A DNA stretch of 64,000 bases from Branchiostoma floridae. Lineage: Eukaryota; Chordata; Leptocardii; Amphioxiformes; Branchiostomatidae. Below the pieces are notes generated by a model that worked only from the letters and a program-made list of their open reading frames with translations, did no database searches and was not told the DNA's origin. This document shows, piece after piece, positions 23,032 through 35,700 of this stretch. The stretch covers positions 1,316,848-1,380,847 of the forward strand of contig NC_049979.1 of the NCBI RefSeq assembly GCF_000003815.2, written 5' to 3'. Numbering within the stretch: the stretch's first letter is position 1; the number at the start of each line of letters is the position of its first letter. Made by a program: the position numbers and the translations under genes.

Positions 23032-24394
23032 CAGAGTAGAACCAAGGCAGAGCTGCAGCTGTAATGTTCAGATACAAGTAGTTTCATCAAAATTAGTTGA
23101 TTTCCCAATCACTGTCTCCAAAATGCAGTAACCAGGCAACAGAGGTGTACACCCAGGAAATCTCATCCTCCTACGAAGGGATATCCAACAGCAAAACTGC
23201 CTGTCTGGATGTACCCTGCTTTCTCAACCTTCGCCCAAACCAGCTGTCAGCCAATCAGGGAATAGGCCTTTCAGTTTTCAAAAGGGGGGCTCACATATAT
23301 AAGGATAAGCTCATTAATATTTATAAGCAGGGCGGTCAGGAACTCAGGGGGACGGTTGAAAGAGCAGGGCACATCCAGACAGGCGGTTTGGCTGTTGGAT
23401 GTCCCTGCGTAGGAGGATGGGAAATCTTGGCTGGAGTGACAATGTCATCAAGGACATCATAGTGTGACCTACCAGTGTGAACAGATAAGGGCCAGTTCGA
23501 AGAGCGGTATGAAGACTATTTAACTGCTGCCTACCCATGTCAGGGAACCCAGCAGCAGTATAATCAAATATTGGATACTACTAAATTAGTGCAATTATTC
23601 ATGCACCATATGGTGTACAGGGTACTGCCCAATGTGCATATAGCACTTGGGCGCAATTATGTACAGCTGTACAGGCACTACAGCAGGTCAACAGTCCACT
23701 GCTACTTTAAATGATAGTTTAAAGCTGCTGTATGTGACTTTTAAAATTGTGCGTTATTCGGAATATTCGAATAAAAAAGACTTCTGTATGTATAAGCAGC
23801 CACACCTCTCTGGGCTGCAGTACCATGTGAACCAGTCAGTATTGCCCTGAGGAGGGTGGCAGACAGTCACCTAAACGTTGGTGGAATAAAAAAAACTTAT
23901 TAAGGGACTTGCCAACATGATTGAATTATTAATGGGTGTGTGCTAATACTTACTCAGTTTAGACCAACTACTCTCTCTTTGCAGCCAAGGGCTAAATAGA
24001 GAGGAGCTTACAATTGGTGGGGCTAGATTGCAAGGGTCTTTAATGGCAGCCTGTATACAGCGCCTAGTGACCTGGATACAGCGCCCAGTGACCTACGACG
24101 GTAAATGCCTAGTTGCAGCTGTAGGTTTTGAACCAGTCACAATGGGAAGAATGGCACTTGGTAGTGGACAATCCCTAAAACACTTTGGATACGGATCATT
24201 GAAACAAAGTATCATGTCCAAACCTTAGCTCCTCTTACAGTGACATCGAGTTTCCGGTTACCCAAACGACCCTTAGAGTTATTTGAAAGTACAATGTAAA
24301 ATCAAAATTCGGTAATCATTAATAAGTATGTTGGATATATTCTGCCAAAGATCTGGCTGAATGACATGTTTGCAGAAGTATTTTTGTAAAATTG
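23032..24394. other. Intergenic between TRPT1 and the GPCR tandem array
   Basis: Holds a hAT-like MITE at 23164-23419. AATAAA-containing stretches near 23768 and 23884 could serve TRPT1 polyadenylation. No gene is supported in the rest. Confidence 0.55.
23164..23419. mobile_element. hAT-like MITE with 8-bp target duplication
   Basis: Flanked on both sides by GGAAATCT. The terminal arms begin CATCCTCCTACG and extend about 75 bp through CTGTCTGGATGTACCCTGCT with a few mismatches. The interior has AGCCAATCAGGGAATAGGCC and TCATTAATATTTATAAGC. A second copy lies in the opposite orientation at 58721-58942. The 8-bp duplication points to the hAT superfamily; no transposase is encoded. Confidence 0.9.
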
Positions 24395-25980
24395 AATAGA
24401 TCTTCCCGAGCTTGACTTGTAAAAAGACAAGACTGCCATAATCCATGACTTGTCCACTTCTCTGGAATTCTGTTGCGGCAACAGCTGCATAATAAGCGCG
24501 CTGCTGCAGTCAGTCAGCCGGTCTCTCAAACACGAGCTCTGCGGTGCCTTAAGGTGGTATCTCACTGCACTTGGGGCACCTGTGCGGCACTGTGGGGTCC
24601 ATTCACTGCGGCACTGTCGTGGAATTTTCGACAATTTTTTTAAATAATTGAGATATTGTGTAATATGTTAAAGTATGACTTGGAAGGAAACATATTGACA
24701 AAATGTAATGAATATTTGGACCTTATCTCCAAGCAAAATACCACCATAATACTGCCATTTTGTGTGTGTGTCTGTGTGTGTGTGTGTCTGTGTGTGCGTG
24801 GGTGTGTCTGTGTGTTTGTGTGTGTGTGCAATGAGGTTACAATCATTTGATTTAACCTTGGTGTGTATGTGTGTGTGGGGGGGGGGNNNNNNNNNNNNNN
24901 NNNNNNNNNNNNNNNNNNNNNNNNNNNNNNNNNNNNNNNNNNNNNNNNNNNNNNNNNNNNNNNNNNNNNNNNNNNNNNNNNNNNNNNNNNNNNNNNNNNN
25001 NNNNNNNNNNNNNNNNNNNNNNNNNNNNNNNNNNNNNNNNNNNNNNNNNNNNNNNNNNNNNNNNNNNNNNNNNNNNNNNNNNNNNNNNNNNNNNNNNNNN
25101 NNNNNNNNNNNNNNNNNNNNNNNNNNNNNNNNNNNNNNNNNNNNNNNNNNNNNNNNNNNNNNNNNNNNNNNNNNNNNNNNNNNNNNNNNNNNNNNNNNNN
25201 NNNNNNNNNNNNNNNNNNNNNNNNNNNNNNNNNNNNNNNNNNNNNNNNNNNNNNNNNNNNNNNNNNNNNNNNNNNNNNNNNNNNNNNNNNNNNNNNNNNN
25301 NNNNNNNNNNNNNNNNNNNNNNNNNNNNNNNNNNNNNNNNNNNNNNNNNNNNNNNNNNNNNNNNNNNNNNNNNNNNNNNNNNNNNNNNNNNNNNNNNNNN
25401 NNNNNNNNNNNNNNNNNNNNNNNNNNNNNNNNNNNNNNNNNNNNNNNNNNNNNNNNNNNNNNNNNNNNNNNNNNNNNNNNNNNNNNNNNNNNNNNNNNNN
25501 NNNNNNNNNNNNNNNNNNNNNNNNNNNNNNNNNNNNNNNNNNNNNNNNNNNNNNNNNNNNNNNNNNNNNNNNNNNNNNNNNNNNNNNNNNNNNNNNNNNN
25601 NNNNNNNNNNNNNNNNNNNNNNNNNNNNNNNNNNNNNNNNNNNNNNNNNNNNNNNNNNNNNNNNNNNNNNNNNNNNNNNNNNNNNNNNNNNNNNNNNNNN
25701 NNNNNNNNNNNNNNNNNNNNNNNNNNNNNNNNNNNNGGTGCCATGATTAGCTTGTTTTGGCACCCCGTGGGGTTGAAATACCTTTCTGCCTGACTTGGCT
25801 GCTTCGTGATCTTGTCTGTTCCGTGGATTTGTTTTTTGGAATGCATTTCCTCCTGCGCACCGGTCACCTGTATGCGGACACAGTGTGCTAAGCGGTATTC
25901 AGATCATGAAATAGTCATGAGCGATCTGTAGTCTTCTCGTCGTTTTCCTCCTGGGAAACACTTGGGGTTCTAAGGCATCG
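24395..25980 (+). repeat. Upstream duplicated block A with probable 5' untranslated exon of receptor 1
   Basis: Matches 44500-45723 in the same order: ATAGATCTTCCCGAGCTTGA, GCGCGCTGCTGCAGTCAGTC, AACACGAGCTCTGCGGTGCC, GCGGCACTGTCGTG, a TG microsatellite, TTAGCTTGTTTTGGCAC, TGCGGACACAGTGTGCT and GTTCTAAGGCATCG. Both blocks end in GTGAGTATC and then diverge. A conserved end followed by a consensus GTGAGT suggests an untranslated first exon with donor at 25981, spliced to the acceptor before 26714. An 850-N gap lies inside. Confidence 0.75.
24887..25736. other. Assembly gap (850 N)
   Basis: A sized gap placed at the end of a TG microsatellite and G-run. The equivalent place in block B has unbroken sequence, so the missing DNA is probably like 45010-45510. 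Confidence 0.98.
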
Positions 25981-26554
25981 GTGAGTATCATAGGTGTCAT
26001 GTAATAATCAGATACCATATTGTAGCAAGAGAGAGTGAAAACAGAAGTTGAGGTCCACATGAGTTCATAGCTAGGAACATAATTCTATTGATAATCATTA
26101 AGATTTCGGTTAAGTTGCAATGTCTACATGACTTCTTCCACAATGATAATAAGAGTTCCAAACTATGTCATATACAAAACTAATGAGGAAATGCCACATG
26201 TTTTCACATTTCAGGATGTGATTTCTCCAGACCGTTTGTGAATAATATGTGATGCAAACTAATCACATTTTTCACATAAAGCTCGATTTCTGTGTCACCC
26301 CTCAGAAATGTGACGTGAATGTTATCTTATGTGACCATCTGTCAGTGTGATAGAATGTTTCCATTATGTCACATTATATCACCTTTTCTTGGCATTTTGC
26401 AGCAAATGCACATAATTTCCACATTTATGCCCCAGGTAGCGAATGTAATACAACAGCAAATGGCGCTATTACATCAACCATTGTGTTTATGCTCCAATAA
26501 CAACGAAACCTTCAGTTCTTTACTTGTAGAAAAACAGTCAGACGAGTCTACGAT

Positions 26555-26665
26555 TGACTTTGTACTAGGTGAGGTTTCAACCACACCTAGTACAAAGTCA
26601 AAACTTGAAAGACTCAGTAGGGCTTAATGCTTTATTTGTGCAAGGAGCTTTTATTAAGCTCCTTG
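26555..26665. repeat. Two small perfect inverted repeats
   Basis: TGACTTTGTACTAGGTG at 26555-26571 pairs with its exact complement at 26584-26600 across a 12-base loop. CAAGGAGCTT at 26641-26650 pairs with AAGCTCCTTG at 26656-26665 across a 5-base loop. Both lie in the intron or 5' leader just before the start codon of receptor 1. Confidence 0.85.
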
Positions 26666-26725
26666 GTTTGTGTGATAACTGGGAGTTGAGGAAATGTTTA
26701 CGTTTTACCGCAGGTATAAACAAAC

Positions 26726-29700
26726 ATGTCGACCGGCAACAAGTTGGTGGCCATCTTGTTTCTACTTCATGCCATGCGTGACCCAGGTTTTACTGACGGA
26801 CAGACCACAACAACACCGGGTACATCAAGCTATGGTAAATAAACTCACAATTTTGTAACGGTAACCCAAATTTACTTAACATCATCATCATCAGCCCCAT
26901 AGCTTTTTTTTATTACATGCGGTCGACCAGTTCTACTACAATTTAACCTGTGCCCGATGTGTGATTCGGGTCAATCTGCTCCCCATTTGGGGTCTAACCG
27001 GGGGGCCAAGAAGACAACAAGAGCGAAGTCAAGTAGAGTTTATAGTCAATTGCACCAAGTTTCTACAGTCAAAGGTACAGAGACAGTTAGCCTTTATTAC
27101 ATGGAGATGGGATTTTAAAATGCAGTGGGAGTCCAATAATCCACCAAACAGATTCCTTTGTAGCAAAATTGACCAATTACCATTGTTTTGAGTATTGCCA
27201 GTTCTCAAGTTTCCACAGACAATCAGGTCCAGGTTCATGTCCGGACCTGGAAATTTCTGTACTGGTACCTCCCCCAAGCAACAATAGATTTTTTCTTTCT
27301 TTCTGTCCTTTCACATCTTATTCTTTGACTTTAGATTCATTTTGGCATTCTATGGCATTAGTTATCTGTTTTCTGATACTTTTTTTTTTCAATCTACGGA
27401 ATATTTGTGCTCATTCTACAGCTGCTTTGCACAATTTATTGTGTGGTCGAAAACTTTTTTTTTTTTGGAAATGGCCGAAAATTGGTGCGAGCGCGGATGT
27501 CATCCATATAATCAAATGAACGTGGCCTTATGAAGAGATGCATTGCAAATATGCGTTGTATGAAATAACTTTGATTAATCTAATTAATGACTTTCTGTCA
27601 AGTCAATGGTGGTAGCATTTCATCATCAGTGTCTTGAAAATGACAAGGTTTTCATACAGTGTTTTACAGTATAAGATCGCATGGGGGAGTAGTACAGTGA
27701 CATCGATTTATCGAGTCACTAGACAAAGTGAAAGTTGAAAGGATTCCGTGCCTTCAGTCAATTTGAACTGACAACTTCTATTGCTAGTTGACATCAACCA
27801 TTTTGCCTGTGTCAGGCCTACGTAACATTTCCTACTCGGGCCCGGCCGGGTTGTTTGCGGAAACGAAGAATTAAGGTAGTATATAACAGTGGCTGAGGAG
27901 CTTTGGGGGGTGTTTTTGGTCTTCTAAAATTACCATCTTAGATAATGTATGGACCTTGATTTTTTTAAGGTAGTACCTTAATGCATAAAGATGATTTATG
28001 CAAATTGGTATGACGTCACAATGACGTAATCGACTACTTTAAGGCCACACCCATTTTTTGAAAAAAAAAGCTTAAAAATCTTAAATTTTGACTTGTTCTT
28101 TGACTGTCATTATTGATACTTTTCAGAAATGTGCATAAAAGTGCTTTGAAAAGATCTGCGCTCTTGTCATGCTGATTTTTTATCATTTTTTTCTTGAAAT
28201 TTTAATTACCCCTTATGCTAACTATAAATATGCAAAAGGCATGCTGTTGAATTATGTTTGGTCCTTTCTGAGTTCATGTCGTACTTTTCGTTTGTTCCCC
28301 CAAACTGCCCCTTTGTGGAAATGTGACGTCTGAATTAGATGAATTCGAGTAAACTTTTTCCGATCAATTCTCTTTTATTTTTCTCAAGGTCGTTCGAAGA
28401 AGATAATCTTCCCCTATCCTCGCAGCACCAGTAACTACGCCGAGTTAAACGCCACTCTCTCTGAGGAATTGGGCAGTTTTACCTTCTGTGTACACATGCG
28501 CACGAACGACACTGCCGGCTCTTTAGTCAGCTATGCAACAGGAAGAATCAGCAACGAGATACTCATTGAAGGATGGAGAGGAAAAGGTTTCAAGGTAGGT
28601 TAGTGTTTTTCCTTAGCCTGGGTTGCACAATCAAAGTGAAAGTGATCCCCAACCAGTTTAGCTCAAATGTACTCCGGCAATGAACAGATGAGCTCATAGA
28701 GGACATACACTGTATACTGTATTTACATGTTCACGGTACCGAGAAAATTACCGAACTCATTTCGACAAATGTAATGAGCAGTGGACCTCGCTCTGCTTAA
28801 TGTCCTGTCTACAACCCTTTCCAGTAGCGTTCATAAAGGTGAGCGGATAGACACATCTGATATTTGAGCTTCTTGTTCAACTGGACTGCGTACGCTACCG
28901 CACAAAGTCAATCTATTAACTGTCAGGGGATGACCGGTGGGTGCTAGAACTGCCCTTGCCACTGGTCAGGCTGATAGAGGCTTGATGGCCAAATATCTCT
29001 TAGCCAGTGAATAGGGAACATGAATTTAGTGTTAGGTTTCATTTTGTTGCATCAAGGTACCAATACAATGATGTATCATGTTCTTCTTTCAGATTCTCGT
29101 AGCAGGTGGAGTAACAAGTGGCAGATCGTTCAGTCTTCCCGTTTTGGACGGCTTATGGCACGTTATTTGTCTAACGTGGCAGGGCGTAGACGGGGCATGG
29201 GAACTATACGTTGACGGTGCACTGAATAGATCAGACTCGGGGCTTGGCGCTCGCAGAGTCATATCCACACAAGGAACGTGGATCCTTGGACAAGATCAAG
29301 ACAGTCAAGGAGGTGGATTTGACACTCCACAGGCCTTCAGTGGAGAAATGACGAGAGTAAACCTCTGGGACCGTGTTTTGTCTACATCCGAAATTGGGAC
29401 GAATTGGACCACGTTTTGCAGTCACCAAGGCAACGTTATCAACTGGACTAACACACAGATTCACGTGTTTGGGCAGGCCGGCTTTGCTCAATATGACCAT
29501 TGCGGTAAGTGTTTTCACTAGGAGATGTGCTCTCCTGCACTCCTAATGGACTTTCGAACGTAATCACATATTCAACTTTCATGTAAATGGATGAAACCAA
29601 GTTGTACTATACGTAATCTAGGGTTCATAAATAAGAAACCGATTGATCGAAACATTCGCAGGGTATCGGTACAGTGTACCGGTACAAAGCCGGTTTTTCT

Positions 29701-32700
29701 TATTGGACCGCCCCGCCCCCCCGTGATCTCGCCCCCCCCCCCCCGGGATCACTAGTGTTTTCGGCCCCTCCTTACCCTTTTGGGGTGAAGTCCTTCTAGT
29801 GATTTACATCTCCAATAAACCTAGAAGTTACAGTACTTTTGCTTCGTACAAATCACACCATACCTCCATTAAATATTTTTAGCCCTTGCAGATTTATAGT
29901 GTCATCTAGTCTCATTCATTATGCAAATAAAGCTGTAATTGACACGTTTGAGTTAACACGTGTGCAGATACTTTCGTTTAGCTGTATTTTATGATGACAT
30001 TTTGTCCTGAATTAAGAAAATGACTTGCGCATTTGCACAATCTATACATAGTGGTGCACAATTAATTTGCACATTGCACTTTAGAATTTTTGTACTTTGA
30101 CATTAATTATGCAAATCAGAATCTCATTTTCATAATCATTATCTGATATGTTTCACCTTCCATAACCTTTAAATTACATACATTACGTGTATTAAAGTCA
30201 CAACATGGAAACACTAGAATTACATATTCATCTCCTGAATTATGCGCATTATGTCCTAATTTGCATTTTTGCATGTCATTTCGTAAAGCCCATGCCACTT
30301 ATCCCTTATATCATGGTATGTGAAGGTAAAAAGAAAAAGGGAAGTTCTGTTTCAGTGACACAAGCAAGGTACTTATACCAAATTAACTACCAGACTATAT
30401 TCCACAATCATGATGCTATTGACCTATGTGAAATCAAACCTGAACATGTGGAGATTTACATGATCATGATATTTTGTTGTGTACAAACAAACACAAAAAC
30501 ATACAAGTCTCTGCAGTACCGACAGAAAGTGCCAGGTAAACCACTTTGGACGTTGACTTTCCTTTAGACAACCGCTACACAACAACCAAATCTCACCAAG
30601 ATCCATTCACAATGTCTCCAGTTATATGCTGTTAACATACTTACAGACACACCAGGCCCTCGCCCAACCGTTTGCATAGCCCTCTGGCGAAGGCGAAAAA
30701 GTGTACTTCGTTTTATGTATCCATGTAGTTCTTATCGCAAAACATACATAGTCTTTTAGGCTAACGTCACATTTCCAAACCGGGGCCCGGCCGGGCTGTT
30801 TGACAGTTTGTGGAAACGAAAAAAAAAAGAAATGTATACGTGAAGATATACCCGAAGAATGCCCGCGACCATACTCTTGACGTCTTGTGTAGTTTGGTGT
30901 CCTTCATATCATACCTTTTGTTCCCAAAAGCTGCCCGGCAATGCCCCGGTTTGGAAATGTGACGTAGGCTTTACTAAGAGTTTGGGTGTATATACCGGAT
31001 TCATTTTGCAGTCGGTGATCGCTGATCTTTTATTAGCCTCAGTAAACTATTGTCATATCAATCGTTGACGTTTCACAGAGTCAAGTGATACAGACATTAA
31101 CGATTGGCATTCGTCATTTTTATAACGACGGTGTTTTAGGTTGCCCGTCCAATACTAAAGCTACATGTACGCCCAACCATGGTGGAAATAAGTGGCTGTG
31201 AAAAGAATAGTTTATGCCACAGTCTACATGACTGCTCTTGGGGGATATGGAAGTGATAACAACCATGTATGCGACTTAATCGTGCCAATGAGCATCAAAT
31301 CAAATCATACAAATCTGAATAACAATTTACGATATTTCAGTCTCAAAGATTTTTGTTACATGTATTACCTTTGTGCGAAATTTCAACTCATTTGATATGA
31401 TAATGCACCTGTTATGATAAGTCGCCTTCTTAACACTGCAATCTTGCTTACTTCGGGAGACCTGTCAAGGTTACGTTAAGGAGAAAGATCGAAAACGAAA
31501 TCGGTATGTAACGTTATGTAGTGGTCAAAACATAAAGGGATAATCCGCTGGAAAAGACGTTCTACTGGGTACCCATATGTTGTCTGAAAAACCTCACAAA
31601 CAGCTGACTCAGTGAGCAGTAGATCATATGTTGCAGGAAGTTTATGGCGCCCACCGTCTCTGTTCAGGGATGGTTACAAAGCTCTGATGTAGATGGCTTC
31701 TTTGATCCCTCTAGTGACAAAGTATGTCCAAGATTTTGACTTTGTCAAGTGAGACCGAATGCCTCGGTGATTCTATGTGAATATGTTGGGACATGTTTGA
31801 GGTTTTTGATCTCAGACCACATAGACCTCCTGCAACCTATGATCCACTGCTTACGTGTTCTATCTGCATAACGTGACGTCACGACAGCAGCGGATTGTTC
31901 ATTCCTTGACAAAGACTGGAGCACGTCGATGTAGGTTAGACATCCAGGTAATGAGATACGCCAAAAATAGTTACTCAAGCAACTGGATATGGTTTTGAAA
32001 CGGTCAAAACCATATCCAGTTTCAAAACCATTTGAAACTTTCAAAACCATATCCAGTTGCTTGAGTAACTATTTTTGGCGTAAAGACTGGAGCTGTTCAG
32101 TTCAAAATTTGGCTGAGTCTAATTTTTGTGTTGAATAAACTAGCTCGATTATGACTTCTACCAACACAAATGAACTTTCAAGTTTAGATTTTCTTGCAGT
32201 TGTTCTGAAACAGGACAGCCTAGCTCCATTACTAAATAGGAAATTTGAATTCCAATTTTCTATAATGTATTGACAGCCGAGCTCCACCACTTCGCGTACG
32301 CTTTCAAAAGCAAACTTCAATAGAAAAGTTCAAATTTCCCCATGTCCCGACAGCTGTGGACCATTGCCAGTCTGACCCGTGCATCAATGGGGCCTGCAGT
32401 AGCGGTGCGGACAGCTTCACCTGCTCCTGTGACGATGGCTACGAGGGAGAAACTTGTCAAACTCCCGTCGGTATGTGAGCCTATACTTAAATTTACCCCA
32501 AATTTCAACGCATCTGTGGAGTATCACTCACTTTCCAATGATTCCATATCAATGAAGCATCTGCGTGCTGTCCACCAAGTTGGTGTCATTGGTTTTCATT
32601 TCAATGGATCGAACTCGTAGCTCAAATATACATTAGCTGAAATACAGCTCACTAACCCTTATCACGACGGTCTAAATCCAGCTGACGTTACGCTGGGAGA

Positions 32701-35700
32701 CTCAATTCCTGCAAGGGGGAACCAAATTAGGAAACGTTAGTTTTTGACAGGAATGATTATGGTATAGCTAATTTTTCGTTTAATTTTTTTTGCACAAGGT
32801 GATTTTTGAACTCGAAGAAGTGGGGGTAAAATATGTATTATTTGTCACAAACATTGTCGTTCTAATGCATTAGCTTTGGCCGTGGTCTCCGCCGACCTGA
32901 CACTGGCAGGCGAAGTGTTTACAGACGACCTGAATGACATGAGTCATCCACGGTTCCTGATGCTCGCAAGGGCGATAGAATCTGAGGTACATAGTTTTAT
33001 GTTTCTTGGTACCCCCCCTTTTTTTTGATTATCAAAGATGGACCATAATATTGCATTTGTATGTTTTATCCAAATTGGCTGTTATAATGGTGTCTATCTT
33101 CTGTCCTGTAGACATCCCTAGCGTTTGCGGCAGTTCCAAACTTCAGAAAGGCAACAGTGACGAGATTTCGGTAAATGAAAATGATTTTCCATTTTGTGTT
33201 TTTGCATCCTATTGCTATTTTAAACAAACCAATAAGACCAGTTAACTCAGTGAACGCATACATTTGCCAATTGTTAACCCAGGCTTATATCTGACTTATT
33301 CTAATTCCAACGTAATCTACCATTGCTTGCGACTGTGTATTATTGTATGTCTGTAAGAATGTCAGTCTTTATCCTTCCTTTAAGTATGGGCAGCGTGATT
33401 GCTACTGTAGACATGGAGTTCCAGAGTACTGACCAGGCTCCTGGATCGGATGAGGTCGTCATGGTAGCAACTCTTCAGCAGTACATCAGCGATAACGGAG
33501 GACGTCTGGGTAACCTGACTGTGAGTCAGGTGGATGCTGTGCTGTCTCCAGGTAAGTGTGAATCCGCAAGTAACCAGATTTCCTCACTGTTGATGAATGT
33601 GGAGAGGGACATGATCCAACAGATAAATTCAAATTCTGTATTTGTGATCTATAGTTTAACTGTAATGAGTTGATTTTCCTACAGCCATGCCATAGACCTA
33701 CTAGAATGGACGTATGGCCTAATCAATAGACATTAAATTCATATTGATTAGCTGATGCGTTTCCCCTTTAAATTACATGCAACTGAAATTTCTAGTAAAT
33801 GTTTCATGATAATCATACGATGCAGTATAATGAAATGTGTCATAGAAAATGATATTTCGAGTAACTTGTGTTCTATAGAGCCATGTTAATAGTCTCGCAT
33901 TTGAATACATATTAGATATCACTCAATGGCTTGCACATTACACATATGATGGATACACACACACACACACACACGCACACATGCACACGCGCGGGCATAC
34001 ACGCATGCTATCTGCAATCTTGCAATCTTACTTTAATTGAAGTAAGGCGACGAGGTTACTTTAAGAATCCACTGCACAGCTCAATTTCATATTCATTTTT
34101 CTTTCTTTTCTTTCCCATTCTTCGACAGTCTACTGTAAGGAGGAGGCTGTACAGACAGAGGCCGGGCTGGTGTATTTTCCTCGTGCGGACGGCGACAGTT
34201 TCTCCTACTCCGCTGAACGATGTAACTCTTCCGCAGAACATGGTCAGTATGATGCGGGCCTATTTATAAGGGAATGTTAAAATCTTTCACGGATATCACA
34301 AGTCCACCATACCATGTATATTAATGACATTTAATAGTTAAAGTCCTTCCCGCACGAGACGGGCGGCCCCATATCCATTTCAATACCCTCGGGCCACACA
34401 AACTTGTGTAATCACTTTGTATATTGTCGATGCACTGGGTAAGTGATGTATTGGTGTACTGTACCTTGCTCTTTTCCAAATCCAGTGCTTAGCAGAAAAA
34501 GTGGCATGTTTATTTTTAAAGTCTTTGGTATAACTCACTTTTAAAGTCTTTGGTATAACTCACTTTTAAAGTCTTTAATACGACTCGGCCGGGGATCGAA
34601 CTCACGACCTACTGAAAGAAAAGCGAACACTCTACTCACTTGGCCATTGTATTTACGTGTTTTCATGTTCCTCTCTCCAGAGAAGCCCCTGGCCACTCGG
34701 TTCTGCCGGATCGCCACGGGTAGAACTGCGGTGTGGGACCCGCCTGTCCTCCTCACGTGTGATACTGACTCGCGAAACCTGTCTCAGGTAGGCGTTTACA
34801 GCTAAAACACATAAGCACACTAGCTGCGTGTTGAATGTATAGGAACTGAAATGATCGGGAAATAATACTTGTTCTTCTTGTTCTTGTTCCCCTATTGATT
34901 GTGTTGGGGCAAACCATCCAGGACATGTTCGCACATGTTCGCACACGACGGGTTATACCGCCCCTTACGGGGTGACACACCCGTCCGGGTGAATGATGTA
35001 GGTCACCATGTGGCTGATACGAGACAGAGGTTCGCCAGGCCTCCATCCGAGTGATTTGAAGTGAATCACCAACTCCCAACAGAAGGATTTGCACCAACGC
35101 ACACCGCACCATCGCACATGTGGGGGTTCTTTAACGTGCATGGGGTATGGCTCTCCCCATACACGGGACCTCCATTTAACGTCCTATCCGAGGGACGACT
35201 CATTTTTCACTTGAGTAAAGTGAGGAAAGTCGTGTAAAGTGCCTTTCCCAAGGGCACAAGACCGGCAACACGGCAGGCGGATTCGAACCGGCGACCTCTC
35301 GGTCGCGGGCCGAATACACTACCACTGTGCTACGCGGCCCTACTTGAATAGGGACACAGACTAAAAGGACTAAGGAACAGGACAGAAATTTGAGTGATTA
35401 CCATATAAAACACAGTGTTGAGTGAGTGCGTATATGATATTTGACTTGAGGGTAAGATGGAGGCCAAGGCGGATTTGGGGCTCCCAGCGGCTTCCCTTGG
35501 TACTTCAACGAAACTTCCTGCGTTTATATCTTCTCCAGATTGTAGTGACCAACGAGACAGCTCTGTCTGTGGCGGCGGAAGTGCAGGTGATCACAATACA
35601 GGCTGAGACGCTCTCGTCTGATGACGTCACCAGCATCAGTACCATCTTACAGGAAATAGTCAACGTCAGCGCCACAGAGCAGGTACGCTATCATCATCAT

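Noticed and set aside
24668-25867. Apparent open frames of up to 399 codons
   Set aside because: They run through 850 N and TG repeats and contain almost no real sequence.
30364-30540. Use of the 30.36/49.80 kb similarity as an anchor showing that the pentraxin and SRCR introns are homologous
   Set aside because: Its end motif also occurs at 6.43 and 6.78 kb outside the tandem array, so a dispersed repeat explains it without shared ancestry of the introns.
31745-32050. 101-codon minus-strand frame
   Set aside because: It overlaps the perfect hairpin and a wider dispersed repeat, and no domain is recognisable; probably repeat sequence.
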